64,000 bases of DNA, taken from Piliocolobus tephrosceles (taxonomy: Eukaryota > Chordata > Mammalia > Primates > Cercopithecidae). The DNA lies in assembly GCF_002776525.5 (NCBI RefSeq), contig NC_045441.1, positions 91,535,298 through 91,599,297 on the forward strand, in the 5' to 3' direction. Both the position numbers and the translations under genes were made by a program. The first letter of the stretch is position 1. Each line of letters starts with the position of its first letter. Below the pieces are notes generated by a model. That model was not told where the DNA came from. It searched no databases and saw only the letters and a list, made by a program, of their open reading frames with translations. Positions 61,048-64,000 of this stretch are shown here, piece by piece.

Positions 61048-62380
61048 GTAAGTATTAATGCTTGTATATTTTAACAGTACCAAATCTAATTTGAAGAAAG
61101 ACCAAGAAATCCAAATTATACTTTATCTCCATGCTTTTATTATCAACTATTACAAATGAAATATTGAGGGGAACATTTAAGGTAACATTCATCATTATTG
61201 TATTTAATATTCATCATTTTATATTGAATATAGTGTTTATAACCCTAACCCAAATTCTAACCTTCATTAAGTTATTTGAGATAAGCATACCCTATTTTAG
61301 TAAAAATCTTAATTCAAGAAAATATTTTTTTTGTGTTCTCGAACAAATAAACACTTGTGGCAAATTTCTGCATATCCATTTAATGCATTGCTATTCAAAA
61401 AAATAGCTAAATTGTATATTACCAAAAGAAACTGATTTTTGTGAATAAAATACAGTAACTCTCTCAGTAAAAGATGATTATTAAGGAACCATTCATAAAT
61501 AGTGAAAAGAACAGCTTTAATAAAATAAAATTCTAATTAAAAACAGTAACAGAAATGTTCTTGTGTAGAAACAATAAGTATACATAGCAATACAAGGAAA
61601 TTTGTGATGTCCTATTTATCATAGAGTTTTACAGACTTGTCCTGACGTATTTATGATTAGCATCGTTTGTGAAAAAATGTTTCTTAAAGTGCTTAGTGTT
61701 TAAAATAGTTTATATATTATAATATTTCACTGATCATGGAGCTCAGCTGTTTCTCAGTCGTTTGCAACAAGATAGCAAAGTCAGCAGAAGGGCTAAAAGG
61801 CTTTTGGACACAGAAAAAAATGTCTTCAATAGAGACTATTTGTGAATGATCCAAATGCCATTTCCCCTTACAATGTATAATAAGGCATCAGATTAGAAAT
61901 ACTGAAAATTGTGTGATAATTTGGATGAATGAAGGGGTGAATATAAAACTGTTGGGGACCATTTGGTGTAAAGATATAAGCACTCTCCTGACCACAATCT
62001 GCAGGACTCACTGTATATAATAATTTATGTTCAAATTGAAGACAATTAGTTTTATCAAGGAAAGGTAGATTAAATGATCTATTTTCCATGACATTTTATA
62101 AATATTTCCATTATACATTGTTAAAATTAGAAATAATTATGTCATACATTTATCAAATAAATATATTTTCAGCTGACATCATGCTGTAAGAGAATAATAG
62201 TATAACTATTGTATAAAATGCTATAAGTGATAAATATTCCTCTTTGACTATCGATGTGCACAAGTGGTTGACATATCCATTCTTCAGATTTTCATCCTCC
62301 AAGCAGCTAGAGTTCAAGTTGAATTTTTAATATGCTTCAATATTTACTTAATCTGAATTATGTTTGCAAAATGGTTTTAG
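61048..62380 (+). other. SEMA3C: SEMA3C intron, 1333 bp
   Basis: GT at 61048 and AG at 62380. AT-rich; it includes the second copy of the 29-bp repeat (61061-61089). Nothing else was recognised. Confidence 0.88.
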
Positions 62381-62495
62381 AATGACACTGGTGGACTGCG
62401 TAGCCTTGTCAACAAGTGGACCACTTTCTTAAAGGCAAGGCTGGTGTGCTCCGTAACAGATGAAGACGGCCCAGAAACGCACTTTGATGAATTAG
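62381..62495 (+). CDS. SEMA3C: SEMA3C coding exon (115 nt)
   Basis: The exon encodes N-D-T-G-G-L-R-S-L-V-N-K-W-T-T-F-L-K-A-R, then L-V-C-S-V-T-D-E-D-G-P-E-T-H-F-D-E-L and the first base of a Glu codon. N-D-x-G-G-x-R and K-W-[TS]-[TS]-F-L-K-A-R-L-x-C-S are textbook sema motifs. N-D-T is a glycosylation sequon. The acceptor is tggttttag (62380). The donor is GTACAT (62496), lacking the usual A at +4 and G at +5, which makes it the weakest donor of the seven. The next exon (a 70-nt exon in the family) was not found before the end of the window. Confidence 0.95.
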
Positions 62496-64000
62496 GTACA
62501 TACATATGAGATTGAAAAATGTTTCTGAAAGAAGGCTTTATATATTGAAATAAGGTCTCAGAAGAGGATGTATTTTGCGTATTTTCAGCATAAATAATAT
62601 GCTAATTTAAAATAATTAAATTTCATAAAATTTTCATAAGTATTTTTTAATCTATTATGCCCATGAGTCACTGCTGAAACATTTAGCTCATTGAATTCAC
62701 CATAATGTATGAATGAATGTGTGTATTTGGGGGTGTAACTTGTATAATTTGTGTATAGGTAATGATATGTTTGTGTTTTTATATTTGTTTCATGTATATT
62801 AGAATATCTAATATTCTGATTTTGTGTGAAAATACAGCTATATATTTTTACTGTTGTAGCTAATGGACAGGATAGAGTTTGGATGGCAAAAAGTGTCAGA
62901 GTAGAAATTTGGAGACTCGTGTTCCCTTCTTAGTTCTGCTTGGTGACTCTGAGATTAAGTGTTCTCAATGTGACATGAGGCTTATACTTTCCAGGTCAAA
63001 TAAGGACTGACAGTCTGATTACCTCTGCCAAGGAACAGTTTTTTATTTTTTTAATCTGAATATCCCAGGGCACATCATATTTACTAAATGCCATTTATAA
63101 ATGACTTTTCTTTCACTGTAATTCATTAAAATGTAAAATAATGGTCATTCTCAGATTTTGAGACAGGTGATAATATAAGCTATAAATCTGTGTTACCATA
63201 TGGAAAAAATTTACTGATTCTAATAGCTATAAACATGAACTATATCGTTCTGCTCAAAAACCATTATGTTGATTATGGAACAAAAGTTTCTGGATAAGCT
63301 TTTCTAGAGAAAAGTTCTAAGTATTATTTTGTGAAAAGGCCTACTTGCTCATTCTATCCTTCCAAATGTTTGGGAATATTTTTATGTTTCAGTCTTTCTC
63401 TTTTTTTTAGGGAGAGCTAGACATTGTCAGTCCTTATTCACATATGGAAGGACTAGTGGTTGTTAATTTCTTGTTTGAGTGGTTATAAATTTATTGTTTA
63501 TGAGGTCATTTAAATTCATTGTTAATTTAAAATAAATACATATTTTGTGTTTCTCAGCAATAATTATGTTAGCAAGATTGTCACTACATCTAGGCCTTTC
63601 ATATCATGGCAATTGATTATTAATTGAAGTTTTCTATCAGAAATCTACTTTCATATTCTGTTATTTATCACTGCACTATGCATACTTTTGTCTTTTGTCT
63701 TTGCCTTAGTATACTTTAAACATCTTTTTGTTAGAGGAGCTATCATTAAATAAAAGTATCACTAGCAATTTTGACCATATGCCACAAAAAGTTGTATTTG
63801 ATGGTAAGATAAGCTACTGTGAAAAAGTTTTATTCCATCTTCCAACTCGTAAGATTAGATCAAAAAGAAATTGAGATTTGTAATTTTTTAAAATTAAAAC
63901 AGTAATATACTAACATTAAAGGATATTTAGAAAGAAGCACCAGAAAATGTGTATAGCTTTGCCTCCTGGAACACTCACTGTTAATCTTTTTCTTATATTC
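62496..64000 (+). other. SEMA3C: SEMA3C intron, 5' part
   Basis: Begins at the weak GTACAT donor and runs off the window. AT-rich; no repeat or exon was recognised. Confidence 0.85.

Noticed and set aside
62496..64000. Next SEMA3C exon (70 nt in the family)
   Set aside because: No sequence matching the expected continuation with a proper acceptor was seen before the window ends.

Overview
This 64 kb window is nuclear DNA from a primate, very probably an Old World monkey (macaque, baboon, guenon or relative). It is AT-rich, CpG-poor and full of Alu, L1, MIR, L2, MaLR LTR and DNA-transposon copies. The lineage call rests on the young Alu at 10655-10953, which carries the changes I associate with the cercopithecoid AluYR group (for example 'ctcaagcctgt' near the 5' end and 'gcgtaaacccggg' in the right arm). 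This is an inference from recall and was not checked by search.

There is one protein-coding gene: SEMA3C (semaphorin-3C), on the + strand. Seven consecutive coding exons were located by matching the protein and the GT/AG borders: 36045-36205, 37291-37353, 46369-46488, 54262-54352, 59354-59473, 60905-61047 and 62381-62495. Their lengths (161, 63, 120, 91, 120, 143 and 115 nt) fit the class-3 semaphorin exon pattern. Joined, they give 271 in-frame codons without a stop, roughly residues 35-306 of the protein, which is the N-terminal half of the sema beta-propeller. The exon with the signal peptide lies upstream of the window, and the rest of the sema, PSI, Ig and basic-tail exons lie downstream.

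Region by region: 1-36044 is intron 5' of the first visible exon. It holds three antisense L1 insertions plus an L1 3' end, many Alus, a THE1-type solo LTR with a perfect 5-bp target duplication, an MLT1-like LTR split by an Alu, a MER2 Tigger element, a MER5A fragment, and a 490-bp TTAA-flanked piggyBac-type element nested inside an older repeat. A run of exactly 100 N (10954-11053) is an assembly gap. 36045-64000 holds the seven exons separated by introns of 1.1, 9.0, 7.8, 5.0, 1.4 and 1.3 kb and the start of the next intron; these contain more Alus, a hAT-type MITE, a twin-primed L1, and several local duplications.

I see no previously undescribed gene system here. The most interesting signals are small structural events: a nearly identical 29-bp repeat flanking exon 60905-61047, a 26-bp repeat shared by the inside and outside of an L1, a fold-back insertion within an Alu, a minisatellite apparently grown from an Alu target-site duplication, and two weak splice sites in SEMA3C. 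Repeat family names and boundaries come from recognition by eye and are approximate unless a target duplication is quoted.
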